This document shows positions 10,070 through 22,000 of a stretch of DNA of 28,962 nt, piece by piece. The translations under genes were made by a program, and so were the position numbers. The notes under the pieces are model-generated. The model had not been told where the DNA came from. It worked only from the letters and a program-made list of their open reading frames with translations, and made no database searches. This stretch comes from Apostichopus californicus (taxonomy: Eukaryota > Echinodermata > Holothuroidea > Aspidochirotida > Stichopodidae), in assembly GCA_020650975.1 (NCBI GenBank), contig JAIPMN010008250.1:1-28962 (forward strand), read 5' to 3'. The stretch's first letter is position 1. Each line of letters starts with the position of its first letter.

Positions 10070-13000
10070 GTAAGTTGGACTATCGAATAAAAACTTATTC
10101 CGGTTGGACCACAGAGTAATGTAGGATGGCCAGCAACTTTAAACATGTCCACTGAGACATTATATAGTATTGTATGTGCTGTATTAGCTATGACAAAATT
10201 TGTTCAGTTGATGGCTGGCAAATTAAGATTAACTAACGTAAGTCGATCGTTAGTTTGAAGGTAAAACATTTTGAAACCGCATCACATACATTTAGTTTCA
10301 TCTTCCCTGTGACTTATTCATCACTATATCAGTTACTGTTAGAAATTTGAAAATCTCTGGTAAATAGCATCAGGATATTTTACATGGCATCATTTCACCT
10401 CTGAGGTACAGTCAAACATCTGGGAAACCCTGCAACTCCCTATCCCAGGTGTGTCCTTAACAGTGTAGCTGAAAACTTGTTTGAATTTGAGAGGAAATTG
10501 TTTGTGTTAGTAACGCTAAGGTGACTTTAATATGTTCACATTGTCATTTACTTATGTCATTACGTTTCATAAAAATGTCTTGATTTTCCGATCCATAACT
10601 TTGTGAATGGATGATAACATTTTGCTATTGAGCTGCATTGTGAAATGGGTCGTATTAAGCTTTGTGTCATTTTCACCATGTTGACCAAACTATGTAATAT
10701 TTTATACATAATTGTATGCAAGGGTTCTATGTGGTTGCAACCATTTGGTTACTCTTGATTTGGTAATAAATTAATAATAATAAACTATTTAATCCAAACA
10801 ACTTTTGTTTAACTGTACCATATCATTCTTCTAGCTCTCAAAGTCTACTAGATTGTTCTAAATTCAACACAAGAGTTCGCTTTAAGAAATTTGAAATTAA
10901 AATAACATCACATTCAGTCTGTGAAGTTTCTTATAATGTTTTTTGTTGGTGTTATTTCCACAGTCACCGGTTAAAGCACGCTACAATGCAAGGTCGTGGG
11001 CAATGTCTGACAACATGGAAATTGATGAGGTAGGAAAATATACATATCAGTTTGTAATGTGTTCAGTGGTCACTTCTATAGCAGCGGTCCGCTAATCCAC
11101 CCAGGATCTTCCGTGAGGACTGAGCTATGACCCCGCCAGACCCACACCACTCAGAATCAAATGTTCAGAATACATAAAAGCTAAAGGGACTTCAAAAAGT
11201 AACTTAATCGATCGCTGTTGGCACGCTGTGAAAACTTTTGCTTTTCGTATACTTAGACCTACCGAATAATTTTCGTCACCCACTTTCGGGTGGTACCCTA
11301 CAAATATAGCTTGCAGACTGTCGTTCTGCAGAGGTGACCAACCTTTTCTCACCTGCCTTGCTCTTGTGCAGCCTAGGTATCATAGGACTGTGTTATTTAA
11401 TATACTGAGAGTGACTTTGAAAGTATGGAGAACAAATGTGTCTGTTGGAAGAATTATATATTACAATCGTTACACACATATCTTGCCCAACAACCCAAAA
11501 TTGCCATTCGTATATCCTGAAAGCTAACCAGCATTGTCCGAGGGACAGGGTGCCAAATTTGTTAAAATCATCCCTTTTGGCAAGTACGATTATAGCCAAT
11601 GCATATGTTGTTCCTTACAACACCAATAGCATGACATACAAAAAGATAACCTTTGATGCTAAGCAACAAGAAAGAATACACAGCAATCAGCAATGATTCT
11701 TACTTCATAATATCGTCTGCTGTGTAATTATTTACATAGGCAAAAGTGACCTCTCATTCCCGCTAAAATGACCAAATTTCCTTCCAATGCCTCATTTTTC
11801 AGTATCAATTATCATACATGTACCCTGGTTTGTGGAGGCATTGTTTATATAATGCACAGGATTTTGCTTGAGACAGATGATCCTTTAAAGTGTTTCATTT
11901 TGTAGCTCGCTACATGGTTCCTTGATTCGTCTTGTTAGACTTTGGCGGGCCCTTTTAACTATTATAGGAAGGTTGTGGATAATGTTACAAAAGACTCATT
12001 GTGAATCTGTATATTAATATATATTAATATTTTAATATAATATATATTAATATATTCCATGGCTTAGTTATCTGTACTAGTACTTGCCCACATGTATAAT
12101 GACAGTGGGGGAACTTTTACGAAAATGATGTACTAGAGCCCTTAGTATTTGTAAAAATGACAGGGAGAGCTCTACTTGTATTCATTCTCATGTTGTTGTA
12201 CTCATGCTGGACAATGATTACTTTGGGTTGGGAAGAGGGCTTTGGGGAAGGAGAAGGAAGAGGAGGTTAGTCTTTTCAGGGTGAAGAGTTTGGCAATATG
12301 CTGCTTTGAACTCATATTTTTAAAGTGACGTTCCATTGTAACTTCCTCACTTTTCTAGGAATTTGGGGTCAATTTTTTGTGATAAGATGTAGAATTCCTG
12401 GACTCTGTTAAGTATCCTGTAATAGAAATGCTTGATTGTATTTTGTTAATGTTGAAATTTTTATATAGTCATTTACCCTATTCAGTTATCGTTTATAATT
12501 TGTAAGTGATTCATTTCTTTATGTAGTGTATTCGGTGTCTTCTAGTGGGGTTTTGTGATCTTGCAGTTATGCCCTAGATGATAAGTAAACAGAACTGCTG
12601 AGTAGCATAACTATTGCAGCCTAGATCAGTTAGAGGGTCCTTAATGTTAGCTTGGCAGCAGACAAGTCCTCTCTTAAGTGTCATTTCTGAATGTCTTATA
12701 TCCACACATCGATACTCACATGTACAGAAACAAGTGTGTTTGTAGTACACTAGTGATGCTATAAACCAACGGTTGGGTTCTGTAGCAAACATGTTTGCAA
12801 ATGTTGCTGTAAACCTTGCAACTGATGATTAGGTCATTGACCTAATCCTAGACTGAACTGAAAAGGGAAAGGGGTGTGGGGGAGGGTGGGTGGGGGGGGG
12901 GGACTGTTAATGACAATGACCTAGTACTAGACTGAACTCGCAACTTGTCCTGTCGATAAACTATTACTTCTATTATAGCACCTTATAGTTTCACTTTGAA

Positions 13001-16000
13001 TAGCAAACACTCTCTTAGTATATTTTCCTTCTACATTCAGTCAAATGAAGCACCTGAGGTAATAAGCAAGCGTTGTGTCACTTGTGTGACAGTTTGATGC
13101 ATCGTAAGGCTTTTTCATTGCCTCTTTAATTATTTCTTGTTAGTAAACAGGAAGTATATGTTGAAGCAAGTTTTACCATTAAGCTGGGTTACAAATGGAA
13201 TTTTACAGTTAAGTCTTTTATCTCTTCAAGGAGTCCTCAATTGAAGAAAGTGAGAGCCAGTCCTCGACAATATCTTCCTCGTCCGGCATCTCCTCGAGTT
13301 CTCGTAAGCCAGTCCCATCAACGTCCAAGTCTCTCCAGAAAGGAAAGATGCCATCACTGACCCGCTCTGTTAATTATCCAAAGAAGACCAATCATTCCAT
13401 TGTGACGTCTCTTAAATGTCAAAAACAAGATAAGAAGGTAGGCTTCTGGTTTCCTTTATTTATAAGACTTATTACAACAAATATCTTTTTCCGTAATCTT
13501 TCACAAAAACGTTCCTATGTGTGTGTTTCTTGTGTGTGTTTCTTGGACTAAAATGAATTTAGTGAAACTGCTTCGTTGCTCAATGTAGGGAGAGTTAGAT
13601 TTTGATTCTGCCTTTTCCTTTGCTCTTCAATCAATGTGTTTCTCTGGCCCTCACAGAAAATGAATACAGAAGCCCTAACAAAGAGTATCTGTTAGATAGC
13701 TGAGTTAAATCAAGGTTATGAATATTAATTTCTTCTGTTCCACAGTATTTTATGGTTGTTTAACATTTCAAGCAGACCAGAGTCTGGTGGGAGCCAGTTA
13801 AACTGCCATGTCATAATCTGAGTAACTGTAGATAGCTCAATTATATTAATTTGTTATGTTCCACAGTATTTTATGGTTGTTTAACATTTCAAACAGGCCA
13901 GAGTCTGGTAAGAGCCAGTTAAACTGTCATGTCATAACAGTATCTGTTAGATAGCTGAATTATATCAAGGTTATGATATTCATATCTTCTGTTCAACAGT
14001 ATTTTACGGTGGTTAAACATGTCAAGCAGGCCCACCAATGTCAGGAGTCTGGTGAGAGCCAGCAGTACTCTGATGACATCGAGTATCTTTTAGATGGGCT
14101 CAAGTCTACGTCAGGGAATGCTACTAAATGCCTCAGGTAGGTGTCCTTCAAGCACAGACAACAGATGATCTGTCCTTACTCTTCTGTTAATAACCATTAC
14201 CTTGTGGTTTGGCCATGCAGGTGTGTAGGCTACTAACAAATTGATATAAATGGATGTAATGATTTGGCATAAGAAATATGTCAAGGTTCATTTTGGTGGT
14301 AATAGGTGGAAATACCCTTGCCAGGGTTTCCCCTGGGATTTCTCGTGTGAGAGGCAGTAACTGGTTTGTGACACTGGAGGGCATGAGCATACTGGGGGTT
14401 GGGGTAATGGTTGCACAGGGTCATGGTTGCCCGGAAAATTGTTAAACAACGTAATGTCAATCATCCTAACAATAAATAAGATAGAAATGCTACGTTAAAT
14501 ATTCAAAAGAAGTTTTAATTTGTTGCTATCATTTAGTGTTCACAGCCAAATTTTCAATGTCAGCTGCTGGCATAGAAAGTTGGATTTCTTTCATTGTATT
14601 TTTAATTCCTTCTCTGAAACAGTGATGTTGGTAATATTTTTGTGAGGCGGTGGCAAAAACCAGAGAGGTGGGCAATTCACAAAATGAATACCAGGGGAAA
14701 CCCCGCTTACGGGAGAGTTTTGTCGACTATCACATTCCGGTCACACCTTCGATAGTTGTCAAAGCGCTCTCATCAATTTTACTCTTTTTTGCTTTGAAAT
14801 AATTCCACATTGACAACAAATTTAAAACCTTTTCAAATCAATATGATTGTCCATGGAAAATATTTATCATCAAATCATGTCTTCGGAAAATTCTCTGTGG
14901 ATAATTACGACTGGTTGTATATTTTAATACATATGGTCCAATGGGCTGTATGCATTTCCTGTAAATTGCCTACTATTTTATCTTCGTTGTTTGTGTTTTA
15001 ACGTTGTCTCCTTTTTACGATCTGCAGTACCATCAGCCTGGTGGAGAAAAGTACGGTGCCATCATTCCGGATGCATCTACGAGCACACAATACCATATCA
15101 AAGATATTTACTGCTTTGAAAGACGCTGCAAAAGATCCCGTAAGTTTAAATCTCACAAGTTTAAATTGTATTCTGTGCATGTTTTTGTCCCTTCTGTTAC
15201 TGTTACTTGTCATTTAGCCTCTGAAGAAAATCCGGCTAGGATCGAAACGTCAGGCCCTCTTACTTTTACACAATCTCTTACACAGGCTCTAGTGGATAAG
15301 CAGTATGCTAACAGTTTTATTTTAGTTTAAGTTTAAATTCGTTAGCACTTAGCAACAAAACTGAATTTTCAACAAAATCCCTCTTGAGTCTCAAATACTT
15401 TAGTAGCTTGGTTGTGTTCGCAGTGAAGTGTCTCCCACCAAACAGACATATTTAGGAAGAAAACATGTATATGTAGATTTCGATGGCGTGTGTTTTTGCA
15501 TCACAAAGGGACTGTAAATACTGCAAAATAATCAGTTACTTTTCCAAAAAAAAATCCAAAGAAATTTCTGTAATGTTAGTAGATGAAAAATAGAAAACTG
15601 ACAGGGAAATTTTAGAAGATGGAAAAAAACAAAGAATTTTATGGCTAGAATGTGGTTCCAGCCAGTGCCCTTTGAGTTACAAACTGAGCTATCCAGCCCT
15701 TAGTTGGTGGCTTGGTACTATGAAGTCACTGGTTCAAATCCTGTTCTAGCCATAAATATTCATGGCTCTTTTCCAGACATTTTTGACTTGGTTTATAGTT
15801 ACCGGCTGATTAAACTTAGACAGGCAAGAAGAAACACCTGTTAACAGTTCTATGCAAGATTGTTTGGTTTCATATTCAGAACTTTTATATTAGACTAGGG
15901 TCTTCATTGATTTGCCTCAAAACCAACTTTTCCATTTGGAAAACATCAGAAGAATAAATTTGTGAAACAAAAGCTACAATAGTCTTGTAATATCCCTGAG

Positions 16001-19000
16001 GTAACAGATCGCATTTTTGTTGGATCAATGTAATTTAAATGATACTATAATCATCTGTTCCATGACAAGCTTGCCATAGATCCTAAACATCAGCCTTGAG
16101 GTATCACGTCAATGTCAAATGTAATTCGAAAATTTATTCCTACATGTGGATACTATACATATATATTCCGTGAAATTTAGTCGTGTAATATAATCTAGCA
16201 AAATTCAATGTTTGAAGTAACGTCTGTTTTGTTTTCAGTGCGTGGCCCTTTGTACCTCTGGTTTGATGTACATGTTAAGCAAGGACCGTCTCAACATGGA
16301 CCTGGACCGGAGCAGTCTCAATCTGTTGGTCCAACTACTGAGCATCGATAGCGAGAGTGTCGTATCCCAGAGAAACAGTGAAGAGAAAGAAGAGTACGAT
16401 AAGACCAGAGCCAGACTCTGGAATCTCGTTAAGAACGCCGCCAAGGGTAGCAGCTCAAACCAACTGTTTGGAGTCACGGAGGAAACGTTATCAGTGAGTT
16501 ATATAGTTTGCTATCTTGAGATAACATCTCTTGATTTGCTGCAGCAAGCCTTTCACACATGTCTCCTCGCGTCTTCTGCACTTCTATCACACTAATTGAA
16601 CGTGTAATGAAGGAACATTGGATGTGACATTTTATCACTCACTTGGCTGATTGTGAAAAGATATATTACAAGAAATATGGGTGAAAGCTTTAAATAATTG
16701 AAGAGAGCAATTCCAGTGTTATATGTTTTTGAAGCATTTTACGTTTTAGTTCGTTCAATACTTCTTGCATAATCATCTGGCATAGAACAAGAAGAGTTAT
16801 ATCCTATAGTATATAACTTCCATCTATCCTGCATTTTATCAAGATGTAAGACTTCTAAAATTTGGGAGGGAAGAGGAGGGAGGGAGGGAGGGGGGGGGGG
16901 GTGGGGTGCATTGGTTTTGTATATTTGCATATTTTCACTATAGTTTTTTCCATCTCAGTAATGTCAAGTGTTCTGTTGAATATCCAAAACAAAGTAAAGT
17001 TCAATGTATTTACTTGTGAGAGCAGAGTCTTTGCAATGGAATCACTCATCTCTCTTTCATCTATTAAACATCTACAAGTTATAAGAAACTAAGGTATGGG
17101 CATTGAGGGCATCATGTTGTCTTTAAATGTTTTATCTAATTAGATGTGAACGTTCCAGTAAACTATCTACACCAGACAACATCTAATGTTTGTTTTTACT
17201 TTCATTTCAGAGCGGTTTCTTTGCAATGGAGTCTCTCCTCTCCCTTACGTCTAAGAGGTCGGGGGAGTGGTTTAAAGAAGAGCTTAGGTTTGCCGGTGGA
17301 TTAGAGCATATGGCAAACACAGGTAGGTTTATCAATGCAAGAACCAAATGTGTCAATAAAGGCAAAACAACATTTTCCCCCCCCCCCCACAAAAAAGAAT
17401 GTTAAGGATACTTGTATCTGATTTATTGTGAAAACATCCTGACCATTACATAAAATAACTCCCCCCCCCCCACCCCCTTGCCTACTGAAAACCTCGATGG
17501 CCTCTCTAAATGATCTACTTGGTATTCATAAGATCTACTCATTGGGAACCTGCTTCAGGGATATATTTTGGACATTAAAGCAGCAATTTGCGTTTATTCT
17601 CGAGATTTTCCAATCCTAGGATATTATATGATACTATACCAATGAAGTAAACTAAGCTAACTGAAAAGTTTGAACTCAAAATATTCCCGAAAAGTGCAAA
17701 AATATGACATTTTCTGACATTCGTATCATTTGAATCTTTGGCTTTGATACACTCCTCCTACTTATAGGAAACTTGTGAATATGTATAACGGACAAGGTAA
17801 TTTGAGTAGCAATGTAAACAAAAATCAGCTGAGGAGATGGAATGCGCGAAGGAACAGTTACGCCATATCTATTAGAATACGATACGTAACGAAAATAGAA
17901 AACAAAAATCATGTGCATGCAATGCTTTGCTAACTACTTACTAGTACGTACAGTATAGGCCTGCGTGTGTGTATACTTTACTGCACTACTAAGAGGGTAC
18001 CGACGCTGAGGGATTACCAATGAATGAGTCTATTCTTAGCGCATACATGTGTGCACTGATTGGTTGAATTTGAATTGGCGGTTTTGCAGAGCTGCATGTG
18101 ATAAATATTAATGATCAGATGTGTCTGGGAGACACAAATGTCAGAATCATATAATAGCCTTAATTACTTCCTAATTACCGTTCGCCGTGGGGTAAAGAAT
18201 ATGAGAAAGTCTTACTTTGGTCGTTTGTGATTATATTATGATAAAAACTCAAAAATTGAGGTAAAATCGCGACTCAACACAAAATGCTGCTTTAAATGTA
18301 TTGATATGCAAAGAGTTAAGAAATTTTTCTACAGTACAAAGCTATCTTCTCTCTTCTGTTGAGCTACTAAGCCAGATATACAGTAATGAACACGGTGCAA
18401 TGAGCACATGATTATATTAAACCTTAGTATAATTAACACAATATAATGAACTCAATGTAATGACATGTTAATGACATGTTAATGATATTCATTCTAATGT
18501 TTTTGCAGCATTGTCTGTTTCGCTGATCTCATTTCGTATACTCGTTTATCCTGCCTTGTAGTCACTTGTTACAAGTAGTTAACAATCTATCAAAGTCCCC
18601 TCACACAGATGTGAAAGTAAAGATTCAAAGAATGCCCTTTTCATTCAGTAGATATGTTATCTTACTACAAATCTTTTGACACAAAGAGACTTGGAGAACC
18701 CTACAGGGCAAAAATTATGTTAAATTTTCCCACTTCTCTACTCTAGTAGCGATATTACTCTCATACTCTAATACCTTTTCTACGAATATCTCTTATCTCT
18801 TGACTAGTTGCCAAGGTAACAGAAGCAGTGACTGCAGCTCATACAGACCCCACACAGATCGAACTGGTCCATATCCGTACACTCAACAGATGCGTCAGAG
18901 TTCTGGAAAATGTCACCTTCATGAACACAGATAACCAACAATACCTACTAGAACTAAGTAACCTTACGTTAATCAAAGCCTTGGCCAGGTAATCCCCTTA

Positions 19001-22000
19001 CTCATCCTTTTATTGTCTTGTATGTTAGACATTTATTCTTCCATTTGTCTATGACAGTATTGCTCAAAGCTGATGTCCTGTTTTCCATTCGTTGATTGAT
19101 TTGTGATACAAGGTGTTAAGATGTTTTGTTCTATCTGAGTGGTTCTTGAATCTGAGTAAACTTGTAAAGGCCCCATTTTCGTATCTTAACTCAAACTACA
19201 GTTTTTCATAGCCAAACCAATCAAGTTTGGAATTCCTAAATAAGACCATTCCTATATGGCAATCTCGAAGAACAAATTTGAAAACAGTCAGTGTCGTAAA
19301 AAACTTAAAAAGGAAAAGAAACCCTGACTTGAAGAAGTATGTTCCTTCCCTTTGGTTTCTTCTCCAGTTTCCTTTCACTCTGTGAGAAACACATCGAAGT
19401 TAGTCCGGCCGATTCAACCGATCCAGACAGCCAAGATGCGAACCTCTCGAAACTTGTCATCCAGGGTCTGCTCGCTAATCTCAGATTGCTTCTAAATTTA
19501 ACCCACAATAATGGTGAGTTGCCGTGGTGATATAAGCTGCCGTGCTCTTTCTTTATTGAGTTATGCTTGTTGCAAAAATATTCAACCAGCGCCAGAAATC
19601 ACATACTTGAAAACAGAGCAAAGTGTCCGTGTTAATTCTTAATGGCTACATGCTTTCATTTGGATAAAACATTTGGATTATTTTGTACCATCAAGAATCA
19701 TATGATGTAACTTTTGTTGTATTACAAGTTGTAACTTAATATTTTATTGGGGGGGATGGGAATTTGAGGACATTTTTTTATTTATTGATCTGCTTTCATA
19801 GTGAGCTTTAGTAAGCTACAATGTGTTGATTCTATAAGGTGATGGTTTGCAAACTATGGGGCAGCACCTGAAAAAAATTTGGGGTTCACAGGATATCTCT
19901 AGTTTTCAGAGTCTGTTATGTTTATACAACTCTAATCATCACTTCAGAGGGGTTCGGTTTGCTGGGTTGTGACTCAGTCCTCACGGAAGATCCTGAGTTG
20001 TGGTTCTAAAAGCTTGCGGACCGCTGCTCTAAAGCAGGGTCGACCAACATGTTACTGAGTGGCCTCATTCTGTCTCTTAGGAGTACCTAAGTGACACTCA
20101 GAACATCCTCTGTGACCCCACAGACTTCTCTCTACAGTAAAATAATACAAGTGTGCATTGTGTTATTCACTGAGGCCTCTCATACTCTATAAGAACCATT
20201 GTTTGTTGCTTTCTGATCAGCCTTAATATTTTTGCCTGCCACAACAGATAAATACACACTTTCATGCTGTTGTGTACATTGCTAAAGAATTATGGGCACA
20301 ATATTAACAAAACTTTTTGGTCGATGAGTTTCTAATTCAAGATCATTCAGAATTACAATGAAGAATCACTCACTTCTTAATTTTATTCTCCTTTTCCCTT
20401 CTTATCCCAGAATGGGGTAGCATGAAGATTGGGGAGCAGGAGGGGCTCATGTTTACCGTGTTACAGTGCGTACTTCAGCTACCACAGTTCATTCCAAAAG
20501 ATCAAAGATTTGATCTCTTGGTACTGGTAAGTGGGTGTTTTATTCTCCTTTTCTAGCTAGAAATAGTTTAATTTTATTTAAACTATTTTGGGGCTATGTT
20601 TGAAAAAATTTCCTTTTTTCCCCCCACCCCCTTCTATGTATGATAAACAATGTGTTCTCACCTACGGAGTTATGTTTCATTGTGATGTTTGGTCAAGTTT
20701 GGGTCAAGTTTGGCAAACCTTTGTGAATCCAAACTCTTGCCTTTTGGCCCATTTTAATGTGAGGAGGTATACTGAAACCTTTGGATAATTGTGAAAACTT
20801 GAGAAACTTGCAAGTTTGAACTATTGTCATATTGATTGTCCACAGAGCTTGGGTTTGCTGATCAATTTGGTTGAACACAATGTGACCAATGCAAGAATAC
20901 TAACATTGATGAAAACCAACCACTCATACGATTCTCAGGCAGAAGTGGACCAGACAAAATCTGAGGGCAGTGTTGGGGAAGTCTCGTCAATAAGTGCTCT
21001 CACAGAAGTAAGTTGAGTGCTGTTTATGAACACCACCATGTTGTCATCAAGCAGCTAGCTCTGCTAGTCCATAGCAAGTGCTTTGTTCTCATAGTTATAG
21101 CTACTGTATATAGTTGTGATTCAAGCGTAAATATTGAAAGAATTCTCACAATTATTTTTTGATTCGTTATTTCATAGGAAATTTACTTGATGTTAAGATG
21201 TAAACTTTTGACATACAGGATTTGAACTCAAACTGCGGTAATCGTGCAATCCTGCCATTAATGCGAACCCTGCTTGGTAATCCCTTGAATCGTACCACCG
21301 ATCTTAAAAATCTTTTGTATGTAAGTGTGATAACTTTTTCCATTGTTATGTGATTGTAGGCAAGCAACTGTTGGAGTCTATTTCGGGAACAACTTGATCT
21401 AAAGATGCGCAGCGGCGACTGAGTAGTTGGCATTACAAGAAACGATTAAAATTTAAGATGACCGGCGGATGTTTAGCAGGCCGTTCGGTCAGTTAACTGT
21501 TTAACCGTTTAACTAATTGTTTTATCTCACTTCTTTAAACAGCTCTTCCTCCAACGACAGCGAGCAGCGGTTAAACTTGAGAACCAAACAGTGAATGACG
21601 TAGATGAAGAAGAGATACCTCCCGATGCCCACAATGACATAGATGACTGGATCACCGTAGAGACGGAACCAGTCGGTAACAACAGTGACGGTAGCATCCA
21701 ACCCACCCAGGAGGAGATCAAGCAATCTATAAGAAGAGGTAAGAACAATTTACTACATAGGTAATAGGAGTGACTACATAGGTAATAGGAGTGACTACAA
21801 AGGTAATAATGCTGACTGCATAGGTAATAGAAGTGACAACATCTGTAATTACAGTGACTGCATAGGTCATTACAGTGACTGCATAGGTAATAGCAGTGAC
21901 AACATCGGTAATTACAGTGACTGCATAGGTCATTACAGTGACTGCATAGGTAATAGCAGTGACTGCATAGGTAATAATGCTGACTACATAGGTAATGACA

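Larger units (their letters stand above)
11030..13040 (+). other. WAPL intron 2
   Basis: GT-AG intron of 2011 nt, the longest in the gene. It contains a hAT-like repeat fragment from 11082, an AT-only palindromic stretch near 12008-12055, and a G-rich tract at 12864-12902 flanked by direct repeats. The remainder is AT-rich without recognised content. Open frames of 70-90 codons in it are not supported as genes. Confidence 0.65.
13438..13999 (+). other. WAPL intron 4 with tandem exon-5-like copies
   Basis: GT-AG intron of 562 nt. Its 3' half holds two degenerate duplicates of the intron 4/exon 5 junction (see 13746 and 13867). The first 240 nt show nothing recognisable. Confidence 0.75.

Noticed and set aside
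10070-10090. Exon 1 open frame continuing to a stop at 10088-10090
   Set aside because: A consensus donor (AAG|GTAAGT) precedes it, and the conserved [10 protein letters not shown] segment resumes in exon 2. A short isoform retaining this end is possible but unsupported.
13348-13551. 67-codon plus-strand frame
   Set aside because: It is the exon 4 reading frame running past its donor into intron 4.
14137-14142. Alternative donor four bases downstream for exon 5
   Set aside because: It would place TAG in frame and break the match to the CLSxISL block.
15635-15760. Possible second tRNA gene
   Set aside because: Only box-like words on opposite strands. No acceptor, anticodon or T-arm pairing makes a cloverleaf.
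16739-17049. Pro/Leu-rich minus-strand frames
   Set aside because: They are produced by the G-rich simple repeat in intron 7.
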